From Acinetobacter sp. ANC 4648 (GTDB lineage Bacteria; Pseudomonadota; Gammaproteobacteria; Pseudomonadales; Moraxellaceae), in contig NZ_NEGI01000003.1 of assembly GCF_002135345.1 (NCBI RefSeq), positions 280,198 to 344,197 on the forward strand: 64,000 bases of DNA. Direction: 5' to 3'. The notes below the pieces were generated by a model, which did not search any database, was not told the origin of the DNA, and worked only from the letters and a program-made list of their open reading frames with translations. The position numbers were made by a program, and so were the translations under genes. Below, piece after piece: positions 38,263 to 49,529 of the stretch (position 1 is its first letter; every line of letters starts with the position of its first letter).

Positions 38263-38413
38263 TGCAACTACCTTAAAAAAACTATAGATTTACAGGGTAC
38301 CTGTACACTAGCATAAAATGAGTTGATAAGGAATTTCAACTCTACTGCTTCTACGTGACGCGTTCAATTTAGATCAGCAGATCTAGTTACTATCCAATTC
38401 GGAATTTTTTAGC

Positions 38414-39127
38414 ATGTCTTCTAATTTTGCACAACAACTTAGTACAGATGCTTTGTCTCCAGGCCAGCTACCTGAATCAGTCAAAGCTTTACTCAAAAGA
38501 GCCCACATCAATCGATTCCCGAAGCGTACAGCAATCATCGATGCAGGTTCTGAGTCAAAGTCTCTGTACCTTATTTTAAAAGGTTCAGTTTCAATTATTT
38601 TACGTGAAGATGATGACCGTGAAATAGTTGTTGCATATTTGAATCCTGGGGATTTTTTTGGGGAAATGGGGTTATTTGAGTCAAATCCACAACGTACTGC
38701 GGAAGTTAGAACTCGTGATGTTTGCGAAATTGCTGAAATAACTTATGACAATTTCCATGAAATCAGCAAGCAGTATCCTGACTTAAGTTATGCAGTATTT
38801 GCTCAATTGGTTCGTCGTTTAAAGAACACAACACGTAAAGTTACAGACCTTGCATTTATTGATGTTTCTGGTCGTATTGCACGTTGTCTGATTGATTTAT
38901 CTGGACAACCAGAAGCCATGATTTTACCAAATGGCCGTCAAATTCGTATTACTCGCCAAGAAATTGGTCGAATTGTCGGTTGTTCACGTGAAATGGTGGG
39001 CCGTGTTCTTAAAACTCTTGAAGAGCAAGGCATGATCGAAACTGATGGTAAAGCAATTTTAATCTTCGATGTTTCACTAGACGAATCTGCTTGCCCTGAA
39101 GATGAATTAAACACTGCTGATGAATAA
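38414..39127 (+). CDS. vfr: Crp/Vfr-family transcriptional regulator
   Basis: A 237-residue regulator with an N-terminal cyclic-nucleotide-binding domain (GDFFGEMGLFE and NPQRTAEVRTR, the phosphate-binding cassette) and a C-terminal winged helix (TRQEIGRIVGCSREMVGRVLKTLEEQG). Its length, about 20 residues longer than E. coli Crp, and an acidic C-terminal tail (DESACPEDELNTADE) fit the Vfr branch. It likely binds cAMP and controls many genes. The neighbour is an OsmC/YhfA gene, a conserved context. A hairpin terminator follows. Confidence 0.9.
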   Translation: MSSNFAQQLSTDALSPGQLPESVKALLKRAHINRFPKRTAIIDAGSESKSLYLILKGSVSIILREDDDREIVVAYLNPGDFFGEMGLFESNPQRTAEVRTRDVCEIAEITYDNFHEISKQYPDLSYAVFAQLVRRLKNTTRKVTDLAFIDVSGRIARCLIDLSGQPEAMILPNGRQIRITRQEIGRIVGCSREMVGRVLKTLEEQGMIETDGKAILIFDVSLDESACPEDELNTADE

Positions 39128-39147
39128 TTCCTCAGCTAAATAATAAT

Positions 39148-39175
39148 TAAAAGCAAATCTCAGGATTTGCTTTTT
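39148..39175 (+). terminator. terminator of vfr
   Basis: Inverted repeat AAAGCAAATC / GATTTGCTTT with a TCAG loop followed by a T-tract, 22 bases past the stop. Confidence 0.88.
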
Positions 39176-39291
39176 TTATGCCATTTAAGTGAGCTTAATT
39201 TAACATAGCTAATTTTAATCATTAATTTTTAAAAATTTTATTGATCAAAGCTCAAAACAATCAAATTGTTGCTATATAAGGATATCTTTAA

Positions 39292-40341
39292 ATGAAGTTA
39301 AAAGCACTTGGCCAATCCGGATTATTGGTTCCTGAAATTTGCTTAGGAACCATGACTTTTGGTGAACAAAATAGTCAATCTGAAGCTTTTGAACAGCTCA
39401 GTTATGCTTTAGATCAGGGTTTATATTTTTGGGATACTGCTGAAATGTATCCGGTTCCACCTAAACCAGAAACCCAAGGTTTGACTGAGACCATGATTGG
39501 CAATTGGATTGCAAAAAATGGACAACGTAATCAACTGTTTATTGCATCTAAAATAGCAGGGCCACAACAAGGTGGCAGCCAAATTCGGGATGGCCATACC
39601 AAGTTTATTGCAAGTGAAATCTCGTCGGCCATTGATCATTCATTACAGCGCTTACAAACAGACTATATTGATTTATATCAATTACATTGGCCACAGCGCG
39701 CGACTAATTTTTTTGGTGTATTAGGCTACAATAATCTGCAAGCTCAACAAAGCTTAGAAATTACGCCTTTAGAAGACACGTTAATGGCACTGTCGCAAGA
39801 AGTCAAAAATGGGCGAATCCGCCATATTGGGCTATCCAATGAAACCCCTTGGGGAACCATGAAATTCCTACAGTTGGCGGAAAATTTGGGACTTGAAAAA
39901 ATAGTCAGCGTACAAAATCCTTACAACTTATTAAACCGAACTTATGAAATTGGGATGTCGGAAATCGCACAGCATGAAGGCATTGGACTCTTAGCCTACT
40001 CCCCACTTGCTTTTGGTTATTTAACCGGTAAATATCGCCATGGTGCACACCCGACTAATGGACGGATCACCCTATTTTCGCGTTTCTCACGCTATAGTAA
40101 TCCTGAAAGTATTTGGGCAACTGAACAATATGCATTGTTGGCAGAAAAACATGGTCTAAGCTTAACTCAACTTGCTTTAGCATTTATTAAACAACAGTTT
40201 TTTGTCACTAGCACCATTATTGGTGCAACCTCTATGCAACAACTCCAAGAGAACATTGCAGCGTTTGACACTGATTTATCTGAAGAAATATTACAAGGTA
40301 TTGAAGATATTCATCGTCAGCAACCCAATCCTGCACCCTAG
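39292..40341 (+). CDS. aldo/keto reductase (Tas-like)
   Basis: A 349-residue NADP(H)-dependent aldo/keto reductase. N-terminal LGQSGLLVPEICLGTMTFGEQNS, catalytic Asp-Tyr in WDTAEMYPVPP, the lysine in FIASKIAG, HWPQRATNFFG and the C-terminal cofactor-binding TSTIIGATSMQQLQENI match the Tas (YgdS) branch. Its physiological substrate is unknown; Tas suppresses tyrosine auxotrophy in E. coli. A good ribosome-binding site, AAGGA, precedes it. Shares a terminator with the convergent protease gene. Confidence 0.92.
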   Translation: MKLKALGQSGLLVPEICLGTMTFGEQNSQSEAFEQLSYALDQGLYFWDTAEMYPVPPKPETQGLTETMIGNWIAKNGQRNQLFIASKIAGPQQGGSQIRDGHTKFIASEISSAIDHSLQRLQTDYIDLYQLHWPQRATNFFGVLGYNNLQAQQSLEITPLEDTLMALSQEVKNGRIRHIGLSNETPWGTMKFLQLAENLGLEKIVSVQNPYNLLNRTYEIGMSEIAQHEGIGLLAYSPLAFGYLTGKYRHGAHPTNGRITLFSRFSRYSNPESIWATEQYALLAEKHGLSLTQLALAFIKQQFFVTSTIIGATSMQQLQENIAAFDTDLSEEILQGIEDIHRQQPNPAP

Positions 40342-40407
40342 ATATTTATCCTCGAACCATTCAGCCAAAGCGCTGACAAATTATTTAGCATTTTAGAATC
40401 AAAACTC

Positions 40408-40445
40408 GTCATAAAAAAGGATGCAGCAGCATCCTTTTTTATGAC
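40408..40445. terminator. bidirectional terminator
   Basis: A 17-bp perfect inverted repeat (GTCATAAAAAAGGATGC, AGCA loop, mirrored arm) between convergent genes, with A6/T6 tracts in the stem. Confidence 0.9.
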
Positions 40446-40457
40446 ATGACATAACGC

Positions 40458-41237
40458 TTAACGTCGCTGATTATAGATCGCTTGAGCTGCTGGTAAATTT
40501 TTCCGCATCGCCTCAATACGCTGGCTATTAGATGGGTGTGTCGATAAGAAAGATGAACCGCTCGCACCATCCAGCCTATTCATTTTCTCCCACAGCGTTA
40601 TAGCCGCTTGTGGGTTATAACCAGCACGAGCCATCAACATTAAGCCTCCTTGATCCGCACGGCTTTCTAAGCTACGTGAATAAGGTAAACCCACCCCAAT
40701 CTGACTCCCTAATTGTGCAGCTGCGGTTCCAAGCTGCCCAACATTACTTCCGGCATAACCTAAACCGACGTTTAAAGCCAAATCTGTAAGTGCTTGGGCT
40801 CCAATTTTATTCTTTGAATGCTCTTCTAAAGCATGAATCATTTCATGCCCCATCACTGCTGCAATTTCAGCATCAGTCAGATTCAGCTTATTCACAATGC
40901 CAGTATAGAACACAACCTTACCACCTGGTGCAACATAAGCGTTGACTTGATCCGATTTAAGCACGGCCAGTTGCCAATTAAATTTTTGACCAGTTTGATT
41001 CACTTGATCTGCATAAGGTTTTAAACGATTAAATACAGCGTTAATTCGCTGATAAGTCGATGAGCTGGTATCTAAAGTCTTATTACTCTGCGCTTCTTGC
41101 ACTGTTTTATTAAAACCTTGTGTTGCTGCAACATTCAGTGTGGCTGAATCAGCGCCTGCCATATCTGCAATTGTGGTACAACCCGACATTGAAACTGCGG
41201 TAACAGCACACATACTGAATAATAAATTTTTATTCAT
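40458..41237 (-). CDS. LoiP-like M48 metalloprotease lipoprotein
   Basis: A 259-residue protein with a lipobox MSGC (Cys20), so predicted to be membrane-anchored facing the periplasm. It carries an intact M48 zinc site, HEMIH at residues 131-135, with the third ligand in ESRAD (Glu191), plus the lead-in NAYVAPGGKVVFYTGI. Size and layout match LoiP (YggG), an E. coli outer-membrane protease that cuts between phenylalanines and interacts with Era and BepA. Followed by the shared hairpin. Confidence 0.87.
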   Translation of the reverse strand: MNKNLLFSMCAVTAVSMSGCTTIADMAGADSATLNVAATQGFNKTVQEAQSNKTLDTSSSTYQRINAVFNRLKPYADQVNQTGQKFNWQLAVLKSDQVNAYVAPGGKVVFYTGIVNKLNLTDAEIAAVMGHEMIHALEEHSKNKIGAQALTDLALNVGLGYAGSNVGQLGTAAAQLGSQIGVGLPYSRSLESRADQGGLMLMARAGYNPQAAITLWEKMNRLDGASGSSFLSTHPSNSQRIEAMRKNLPAAQAIYNQRR

Positions 41238-41352
41238 TATTTATATCTTCCAAACATACGCAACTATAATTAATATAATTATATCCAATTGATTTCTACC
41301 CATAAATTAGTTATTGCTTCATATTCATAGCAATTATGTAATCATTTCACAA

Positions 41353-41658
41353 TTAAAAGAACTGAATATATAACCAATAAACAAGACACAGTACATTTAA
41401 TCCCAAATAAATCTGACATAAAGGTTTGATATTTTCTTCTAGCTGCGTACTTTTTCTTTTATAAAACAAAAAAGCATTTTGGATTAAAATCACAGGAACC
41501 AAAATACAAGCAATGATCACACTCAGACCAAGGAGCGCAGTGTTTATCACATGAGGATCGCTGGTTTGTGCTGTTATAATCAGCATGGCAATAGTTGGTG
41601 CTCCACCTATTGCAAAAAGTAAGGAATAAAACATTGTTCCTGAGATATTCTTATGCAT
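41353..41658 (-). CDS. small membrane protein, unknown
   Basis: 101 residues with three clear hydrophobic helices (FYSLLFAIGGAPTIAMLI, LLGLSVIIACILVPVILI, IYLGLNVLCLVYWLYIQF) separated by a short basic loop (YKRKSTQLEE). Weak ribosome-binding site. No family recognised. It lies alone between two conserved genes, with about 270 bases of AT-rich DNA upstream. The hydrophobic pattern makes it credible as a gene, but expression is uncertain. Confidence 0.55.
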   Translation of the reverse strand: MHKNISGTMFYSLLFAIGGAPTIAMLIITAQTSDPHVINTALLGLSVIIACILVPVILIQNAFLFYKRKSTQLEENIKPLCQIYLGLNVLCLVYWLYIQFF

Positions 41659-41891
41659 TTACTTTACTCATATCCTTATTTTCTCTTTATATTTTAACAA
41701 GCAAGAGTTTGCTGCAAAGCAATTCAACATGCAACTTTAGTCTTGAACGATATTACTCATCTAAAAAATATTTCACATATCAAAAATTATTTTAAATAAA
41801 TTTAATGACTTAAAATAAAAACACCACCCCAATAGAGCTTTTAATACTAATTAAGCCCAACCTCAAAGTATGATTATTTTTAATTGAGCAT

Positions 41892-41917
41892 AAAAAAGCT
41901 CCCGAAGGAGCTCTTTT
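41892..41917 (-). terminator. terminator of hisZ-purA
   Basis: Inverted repeat AAAAAAGCTCC / GGAGCTCTTTT whose loop reads TTCG on the minus strand, 13 bases past the purA stop. Confidence 0.85.
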
Positions 41918-41929
41918 AAATATTAACTA

Positions 41930-43264
<1,335 letters not shown>

Positions 43265-43313
43265 TCATGCTGTTAAAATTGAGAATTTAAAATCAGATTT
43301 TGATTTTAAACGA

Positions 43314-44477
43314 TTAAATATTTTTGACTTGCCACTCACCCGCAATATACACCAATTGATGTGTAGCATTAGGCACTGAGTTAAAATCATCTTGCCCAAG
43401 CAATTGAATGACACTTAAACCTTGTTTACGTATATCCGCAATCGCTTGAAGTAAATTCGAATCTGTTCCTTTGGGTGCAACTACAACGCTAACCGTTTTA
43501 AACTGACCTGCGCTCAACGCATATAAGTCACAACTAAAACCCGTTGCAGGACGTGCACGACCAAAATGCTCACCAATACCATCATAACGACCACCTTGAG
43601 CCAATGGCGCAGCACGATTTGCATATACAGCGTACATTAAGCCAGTATGATAATGATATGAACGTAGTTCTACCACATCAATACCAATGTGTAGATTTGG
43701 CCAACGTGCTTGAATTTCAGTTTGAGTGGTTTTTAAAGCATCAAATGCTAGTTTAAATGCTTCATCCGCTAAAATTTCAGCACTTAAATGTGTTTGTAAT
43801 GCATTAAGGTCGCTTGAATAACGCCCCAATACATAAAAATCTGAGCCAAATTTCAAAGTTTGAGTAAATTCAGCAAGTTCTGGCAACGCTTTACGTTGGT
43901 AGATGTCTGACAAGTGTTTTTCAACAGCTCGGCTTAGGCCTGCATGTTTTACTAAACTACGGAATAAACCAACATGTCCTAAATCAAGATGAATACCATC
44001 AACCAAACCGACTGTTTTGATGAGATTCAGCATGAGATCGACCATTTCGACATCGGCATCAATACTGTCTGAACCAAATAGCTCTGCACCCAATTGTAAT
44101 GGCGCACGTGTGGTATTAAACCCTTGAGGCTTCGTATGTAGAACCGTTCCTGCATAGCAGTAACGTGCTACGCCTTGTACGGGATGTACATGTGCATCAA
44201 TACGAGCCACTTGTGGTGTCATATCGGCACGCACACCAAGTAAACGACCTGAAAGTTGATCGATGACTTTAAAAGTGGCTAAGTCTAAATCTTGATTCGA
44301 TTCTGAGAGAGAAGATAGAGATTCAATGTATTCGATAAATGGCGTGTACACCAATTGATAACCTCGAGATGCGAGGAAATCTAGCGCGTCACGACGCAAA
44401 GTTTCAATCACTTGCGCCTGTTCTGGCAATACATCAGCTACACCATCAGGTAATAACCACGTCTCTGAAATGGGCAT
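43314..44477 (-). CDS. hisZ: ATP phosphoribosyltransferase regulatory subunit
   Basis: A 387-residue paralogue of histidyl-tRNA synthetase that forms a complex with short-form HisG and is needed for its activity and histidine feedback. WLLPDGVADVLPEQA at the start, LLGVRADMTPQVARIDAH and QGGRYDGIGEHFGRARPATGFS match HisZ rather than HisS. The tRNA-binding C-terminal domain of HisS is absent. A terminator-like hairpin lies 47 bases upstream of its start. Confidence 0.94.
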   Translation of the reverse strand: MPISETWLLPDGVADVLPEQAQVIETLRRDALDFLASRGYQLVYTPFIEYIESLSSLSESNQDLDLATFKVIDQLSGRLLGVRADMTPQVARIDAHVHPVQGVARYCYAGTVLHTKPQGFNTTRAPLQLGAELFGSDSIDADVEMVDLMLNLIKTVGLVDGIHLDLGHVGLFRSLVKHAGLSRAVEKHLSDIYQRKALPELAEFTQTLKFGSDFYVLGRYSSDLNALQTHLSAEILADEAFKLAFDALKTTQTEIQARWPNLHIGIDVVELRSYHYHTGLMYAVYANRAAPLAQGGRYDGIGEHFGRARPATGFSCDLYALSAGQFKTVSVVVAPKGTDSNLLQAIADIRKQGLSVIQLLGQDDFNSVPNATHQLVYIAGEWQVKNI

Positions 44478-44523
44478 GTTGTAAACCTAAATTCTTGTCA
44501 GCGCGGAAGTAATCCGCATAAAA

Positions 44524-44545
44524 AAATCGGGAGCACACCCGATTT
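44524..44545 (-). terminator. terminator-like hairpin just upstream of hisZ
   Basis: Stem AAATCGGG / CCCGATTT with a 6-base loop and a U7 tract on the minus strand, 47 bases before the hisZ ATG and about 200 bases past the upstream gene. It may end the upstream transcript or act as a leader element for hisZ-purA. Confidence 0.65.
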
Positions 44546-44745
44546 CTCTTATTTTAGCACGATAGTTAGCACTGTGCATTAGACTTTTTAAGAAAAATAG
44601 AAATCTTTAATCTCCATTCAAATCGTCATATCCACCGTAAATTTATTATTAAAAACACTTTTTTATGAAGTTTTTCCTTATCTAGCCAACCTCAAAATAA
44701 TACCTAAAAGCATAAAAACTCTAAATCTACTTTAAAGTCAGTTCC

Positions 44746-45048
44746 TTATCTTAGATTTGAAGATTTATTTTGTAATATTTGAATCAATTCTACATTCTGT
44801 AACTCTATCTGCCCCAATTTTGCTGTGGTTCGATCTAAAACCTCTTGTTGCATATGCATTTTTTTTGCCAAATCTTGCATAATTTCCAAGGTTCTTTTCA
44901 GATGTTCTTCTTGCGCAATAATACGTGAGTCTTGCTCATTCATTACTTGCACAGATGCTTTATAATCTTTACTCAACAAGCCTAACTGCCACACTAAAAA
45001 AATAACCGCAATGTAAAGTAAGATTATACCCAATATTACAGACGTCAT
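44746..45048 (-). CDS. membrane-anchored coiled-coil protein, unknown
   Basis: 100 residues. One N-terminal membrane helix (VILGIILLYIAVIFLVWQLGLL) is followed by a long heptad-patterned helix (about residues 30-95: EEHLKRTLEIMQDLAKKMHMQQEVLDRTTAKL...), so it is predicted to be a bitopic coiled coil. Strong ribosome-binding site GAGGAG. No family recognised; the shape is shared with YhcB/ZapG-like and phage-shock-type small proteins, but no motif supports either. Confidence 0.7.
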   Translation of the reverse strand: MTSVILGIILLYIAVIFLVWQLGLLSKDYKASVQVMNEQDSRIIAQEEHLKRTLEIMQDLAKKMHMQQEVLDRTTAKLGQIELQNVELIQILQNKSSNLR

Positions 45049-45113
45049 ATTCGTCTCCTCTAGGTTACAATGCCCTAGCTTGTTAGATTATTTTAAAATA
45101 ATAAGCTAATCAA

Positions 45114-46139
45114 TCAAAAATAAAAAGATTCAGATAAATCCAGTAATCGGTTTGCATAACCCCATTCATTGTCATACCAAGCAAATACCTTGGCTTGCTG
45201 CCCCACCACCATGGTCTGAGTTAAATCAACAATTAAAGAATAAGGTGAATGATTAAAATCACTCGACACCAACGGTTCTTCTGTGACTGACATAATTTCA
45301 GCATAATCTGCATTTGCAGCTTTAATTAATTTTTCATTAATCAGATGTACCGTGATCGGTGACTGAGAAATAAAAGTTAAATCAATAGCAGCCACATTAA
45401 TGGTTGGCACACGGATTGAATAACCATCGATACGATCTGCCATTTTAGGCATCACTTGCTTTAAAGCACCCAAGGCGGAAGATGTCGTTGGAATAATATT
45501 GTGTCCCGATGCTCGGGCACGACGTAAATCACGATGTGCATGATCTAATACCGATTGATCAGCCGTAACTGCATGAATTTCAGTCATTAACGCGGTATCT
45601 ATTCCAAAAGCATCATCAATGATTTTCACCAATGGAACTAAGGCTTGAGTAGTACATGAAACACCTGAAATAATTTGATCACTAGCTTTAACCTCATGGT
45701 GATTAACACCATACACAATTGCAGCATCGACGGTATCAAATGGTGCAGCACCAATAATCACGCGTTTTGCCCCTGCTGTAATATGTTTTGTTGCAGCGGC
45801 TCTAGAGCGGAATAGACCAGTACACTCCAAAACTAGATCAATATCCAATGTCTGCCATGGTAACTGTTCTGGGTCTTCAACTTGCAGAATTTGTACTTTT
45901 AATTTGGCTAGCCCTGCTTCTATTTGCATATAAATGTGTTCATGCTCTTGAATCACATTGACCGTGCCATTAAATCTGCCATGCGTGGAATCATATTTAA
46001 ATAAATGCACTAAGGTTTCAACATCAGCAATATCGTTAATCGCAACGATTTCAAAATGGAAGCTCTTTGGATTTTCAAACCAAGCTCGCAACACGTTCCG
46101 CCCAATTCTTCCGAATCCATTTATCGCCACTTGTTGCAT
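45114..46139 (-). CDS. glyceraldehyde-3-phosphate dehydrogenase family protein (Gap/Epd)
   Basis: A 341-residue type I GAPDH-like enzyme. It has the NAD fold INGFGRIGRNVLR, the catalytic cysteine (Cys162, in VSCTTQ) and histidine (His189, in EIHAVTADQ), DLRRARASGHNIIPTTSSA, and WYDNEWGYANR near the end. The residue after SCTT is Gln rather than the usual Asn, which may affect phosphate or substrate binding. It could be a glycolytic/gluconeogenic GAPDH or an erythrose-4-phosphate dehydrogenase. The usual neighbours of either (pgk, fba) are absent. Good ribosome-binding site, AAAGGA. Confidence 0.87.
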   Translation of the reverse strand: MQQVAINGFGRIGRNVLRAWFENPKSFHFEIVAINDIADVETLVHLFKYDSTHGRFNGTVNVIQEHEHIYMQIEAGLAKLKVQILQVEDPEQLPWQTLDIDLVLECTGLFRSRAAATKHITAGAKRVIIGAAPFDTVDAAIVYGVNHHEVKASDQIISGVSCTTQALVPLVKIIDDAFGIDTALMTEIHAVTADQSVLDHAHRDLRRARASGHNIIPTTSSALGALKQVMPKMADRIDGYSIRVPTINVAAIDLTFISQSPITVHLINEKLIKAANADYAEIMSVTEEPLVSSDFNHSPYSLIVDLTQTMVVGQQAKVFAWYDNEWGYANRLLDLSESFYF

Positions 46140-46638
46140 TATTTATCCTTTATGTTGAAACCATTATTCGTAACAGCAGTTATATGTTATCGGATTTCTG
46201 TTTATGATCGCTATAATTTGCTGAATCAGAATGTAAATATCGTGTGTTTATTACTAAACTGATCAAACTTTGACTCAGTATTAAAAGTTCACACGAAAAT
46301 GATGAGTAATTTATGCTTGCTAGAATATTTCTATACCAAACTCCTTATTTAAATTGATCTAAAGCTTACATTAAACAACTTATATCTCTCTTAAAGTTCA
46401 CCTAACCCTCTCCAAGAGACAATATAAACGGTGATCAGTATTAAAATTGGATGAAAAATAATATAAATTCCAACCTAACAATTGACAAAATTTAGATACT
46501 CTTGAGTCCATCAATGTATTGCCTGAATTCATTCATACAATATAAAACAGCCATTAAGATGTTATTTTTTATGCTTAAATTTAAAATTAAGCACCAAATT
46601 AAAATTATTAGAATTGTACTTAATTCGCCTTAAAATCA
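46140..46638. other. long intergenic region between the GAPDH-family gene and alaS
   Basis: About 500 bases of AT-rich DNA with divergent promoters. A perfect TTGACA occurs at 46482-46487 without a good -10 at normal spacing. No ORF, repeat or hairpin array worth calling. Confidence 0.3.
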
Positions 46639-46667
46639 TTGGTGGATCAAGCTTTTTCCGTTATAAT
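46639..46667 (+). promoter_or_regulatory. candidate sigma-70 promoter of alaS
   Basis: TTGGTG (46639-46644), a 17-base spacer and a perfect TATAAT (46662-46667), about 105 bases upstream of the alaS start. Confidence 0.55.
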
Positions 46668-46771
46668 TTGGCGTTTTTAAAATTTTAAGCCGCGCATACT
46701 AAGCGAGCAAACATGATTAGACTCAGTTAGTATGCTTTTAGCCAATACGAAAATTAAGGAGTGACTTGGTT

Positions 46772-49465
46772 GTGAGTACTCGTTTTATGACAACTGCTGA
46801 AATACGTGAAGCTTTTTTGCGTTACTTTGAATCGCAAGGGCATACACGTGTCGCGTCGAGTTCACTAGTACCTGCCAACGACCCTACTTTGCTGTTTACC
46901 AATGCAGGGATGAACCAGTTTAAAGACTGCTTCCTCGGTTTAGAAAAGCGTGATTATGTACGTGCAACCTCATCACAAAAATGTGTGCGTGCAGGTGGTA
47001 AACATAACGATTTAGATAACGTCGGTTATACAGCGCGTCATCATACTTTCTTTGAAATGCTGGGTAACTTCTCTTTCGGTGATTATTTCAAACAAGATGC
47101 GATTCGCTTTGCTTGGGATTTTTTAACTGGCGAAGAATGGCTTGCGCTCCCTAAAGATAAGCTTTATGCCACTATTTATCATACAGATGATGAAGCATTT
47201 GATATTTGGAATAAAGACATTGGTTTAGCTGCTGATCGTATTATTCGTATTGGTGACAACAAAGGCGAAAAATACGCTTCTGATAACTTCTGGGCAATGG
47301 GTGACACGGGTCCTTGTGGTCCTTGTTCTGAAATTTTCTTTGACCATGGTGACCATATCTGGGGTGGCTTACCAGGCACGCCTGAAGAAGATGGCGACCG
47401 TTTCATTGAAATCTGGAACAACGTATTCATGCAGTTTAACCGTACTGCTGATGGCGTATTGCATAACCTTCCTGCACCATCTGTAGATACAGGGATGGGA
47501 CTTGAACGTATTTCTGCTGTTCTACAGCATGTAAACTCAAACTATGAAATTGACCTTTTCCAAAACTTATTAAAGTCTGCTGCTGAAATCATTGGTGTTG
47601 ATACATCTGAAGCAGTTGCAACAGCACAAGAAAACAATACACCAATTGAATACCCTGCCTCACTTAAAGTCGTTGCTGACCATGCGCGTTCATGTTGCTT
47701 CCTAATTGCAGATGGTGTAAATCCTTCAAATGAAGGCCGTGGTTATGTACTTCGTCGTATTATCCGTCGCGCAGTACGTCACGGCAACAAACTCGGTGCA
47801 ACAGGTTCATTTTTCTACAAAATGTTACAACCTTTGATTGATGTCATGGGTGTAGCTTATCCAGAGCTTGCTACAAACCAAACACGTATCGAAGCCTTGT
47901 TATTAAAAGAAGAAGAGTTGTTTGCTAAGACACTTGAACAAGGTTTGAAATTGCTTGAAGGTGAGTTGGTTAACTTAAAAGGTAAAACAATTCCGGGTGC
48001 AACAGTATTCAAACTCTATGATACCTATGGTTTCCCAGCTGATTTAACAGCTGACATCGCACGCGAACGTGACTTAGAAATTGATGAAGCTGGTTTTGAA
48101 GTTGAAATGGCCGCGCAACGTCAACGTGCCCGCGATGCGGGTAAGTTTGCAGTTGACTATAACAGCATTGTTAAAGTTGAAGGTGAAACCCAATTTGATG
48201 GCTATACGGCAACTCAAGGCCAAGGTCAAATCATTGCAATCTATAAAGATGGCGAACAAGTTGAGCAAGTTACTGAAGGCGACGAAGCCCTAATTGTACT
48301 CAACCAGACGCCTTTCTATGCAGAAAGTGGTGGTCAAATTGGCGACACGGGTATTTTCAAAAATGAAACGGGTATTTTTGAAGTTCAAGATACCAAAAAA
48401 TCTGGTGGCGCATTTGTCCATCAAGGTATCGTGACCATGGGTAGCTTAAAAGCTACTCAAAATGTAGAAGCGATTGTAAAAGCAGATATCCGTGAAGCCA
48501 CTGCGCGTAATCACTCTGCAACACATTTATTACATGCAGCACTACGTCAAGTTTTAGGTTCACATGTGCAACAAAAAGGTTCGCTGGTTGCATCTGATAT
48601 TTTACGTTTTGACTTTGCTAATGACCAACCCGTAACTTTCGAACAATTACAAGAAGTGGAACGTATTGTAAATCGTGAAGTTATTGCAAACACCGCAGTT
48701 TCGACTGAACTCTTAAACATTGATGCAGCCAAAGAAAAAGGCGCAATGATGTTGTTCGATGAAAAGTATGGCGACGAAGTCCGTGTACTGTCTATGGGTT
48801 CAATTATTGAAGATAAAAACTTCTCGATCGAACTATGTGGTGGTATCCACGTCAAACGTACTGGTGATATTGGTTTATTCAAAATCACATCTGAAGGTGG
48901 TGTAGCAGCTGGTGTACGTCGTATTGAGGCCGTTACAGGAACTCAAGCTTTAGACGTTGTACAAAAAACTGATGCAGATATCCAACAGATTAATGCATTA
49001 TTGAAAGCACAAAAAAATCAAACCGTTGAAAAAGTTGAAGCGACTCTTGAAACAGCACATCAACTTCAAAAACAGATTGAACAACTCAATCAAAAGTTAG
49101 CGAATTTTCAATCAGCAGAACTTTTAAGCCAAGTTCAAACGATTGCAGCTCGCCCAACGCTGATTACGACTGTGCAAGGTCAAGATGCAAAATCACTGCG
49201 CAATTTACATGACAGTGTAAAATCTAAATTAGAACATGCGGTCATTGTACTTGCAGGTGTCGATGGCGACAAAGTTAGTCTAATTGCATCTGTAGCCAAA
49301 GACTTCACGAACAACATTAAGGCAGGTGAAATTATCAAACACTTAGCTACCGAACTTGGTGGTAAAGGTGGTGGTAAACCTGATTTAGCACAAGGTGGCG
49401 CGCCACTTAACGAGAAGTTTGATCAAGTAATGGCAGGTTTAACTGCTTGGCTTGAGCAAAAATAA
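46772..49465 (+). CDS. alaS: alanyl-tRNA synthetase
   Basis: About 897 residues. The class II catalytic core is at the N-terminus ([39 protein letters not shown]), followed by the tRNA-recognition domain, the editing domain with zinc-binding motif [11 protein letters not shown] and [12 protein letters not shown], and the C-terminal oligomerisation/C-Ala domain with [14 protein letters not shown]. Starts: TTG 46766, GTG 46772 and ATG 46787 are all in frame. AAGGAG at 46756-46761 is best spaced (10 bases) for the GTG. lysC and csrA follow, a classical gammaproteobacterial order. Confidence 0.98.
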   Translation: MSTRFMTTAEIREAFLRYFESQGHTRVASSSLVPANDPTLLFTNAGMNQFKDCFLGLEKRDYVRATSSQKCVRAGGKHNDLDNVGYTARHHTFFEMLGNFSFGDYFKQDAIRFAWDFLTGEEWLALPKDKLYATIYHTDDEAFDIWNKDIGLAADRIIRIGDNKGEKYASDNFWAMGDTGPCGPCSEIFFDHGDHIWGGLPGTPEEDGDRFIEIWNNVFMQFNRTADGVLHNLPAPSVDTGMGLERISAVLQHVNSNYEIDLFQNLLKSAAEIIGVDTSEAVATAQENNTPIEYPASLKVVADHARSCCFLIADGVNPSNEGRGYVLRRIIRRAVRHGNKLGATGSFFYKMLQPLIDVMGVAYPELATNQTRIEALLLKEEELFAKTLEQGLKLLEGELVNLKGKTIPGATVFKLYDTYGFPADLTADIARERDLEIDEAGFEVEMAAQRQRARDAGKFAVDYNSIVKVEGETQFDGYTATQGQGQIIAIYKDGEQVEQVTEGDEALIVLNQTPFYAESGGQIGDTGIFKNETGIFEVQDTKKSGGAFVHQGIVTMGSLKATQNVEAIVKADIREATARNHSATHLLHAALRQVLGSHVQQKGSLVASDILRFDFANDQPVTFEQLQEVERIVNREVIANTAVSTELLNIDAAKEKGAMMLFDEKYGDEVRVLSMGSIIEDKNFSIELCGGIHVKRTGDIGLFKITSEGGVAAGVRRIEAVTGTQALDVVQKTDADIQQINALLKAQKNQTVEKVEATLETAHQLQKQIEQLNQKLANFQSAELLSQVQTIAARPTLITTVQGQDAKSLRNLHDSVKSKLEHAVIVLAGVDGDKVSLIASVAKDFTNNIKAGEIIKHLATELGGKGGGKPDLAQGGAPLNEKFDQVMAGLTAWLEQK

Positions 49466-49529
49466 CTTCACTTTTTGTGTAATGGATCCTGAAAAGGTAC
49501 TTCAGGATCATGGCTTTTATGGAACAACT

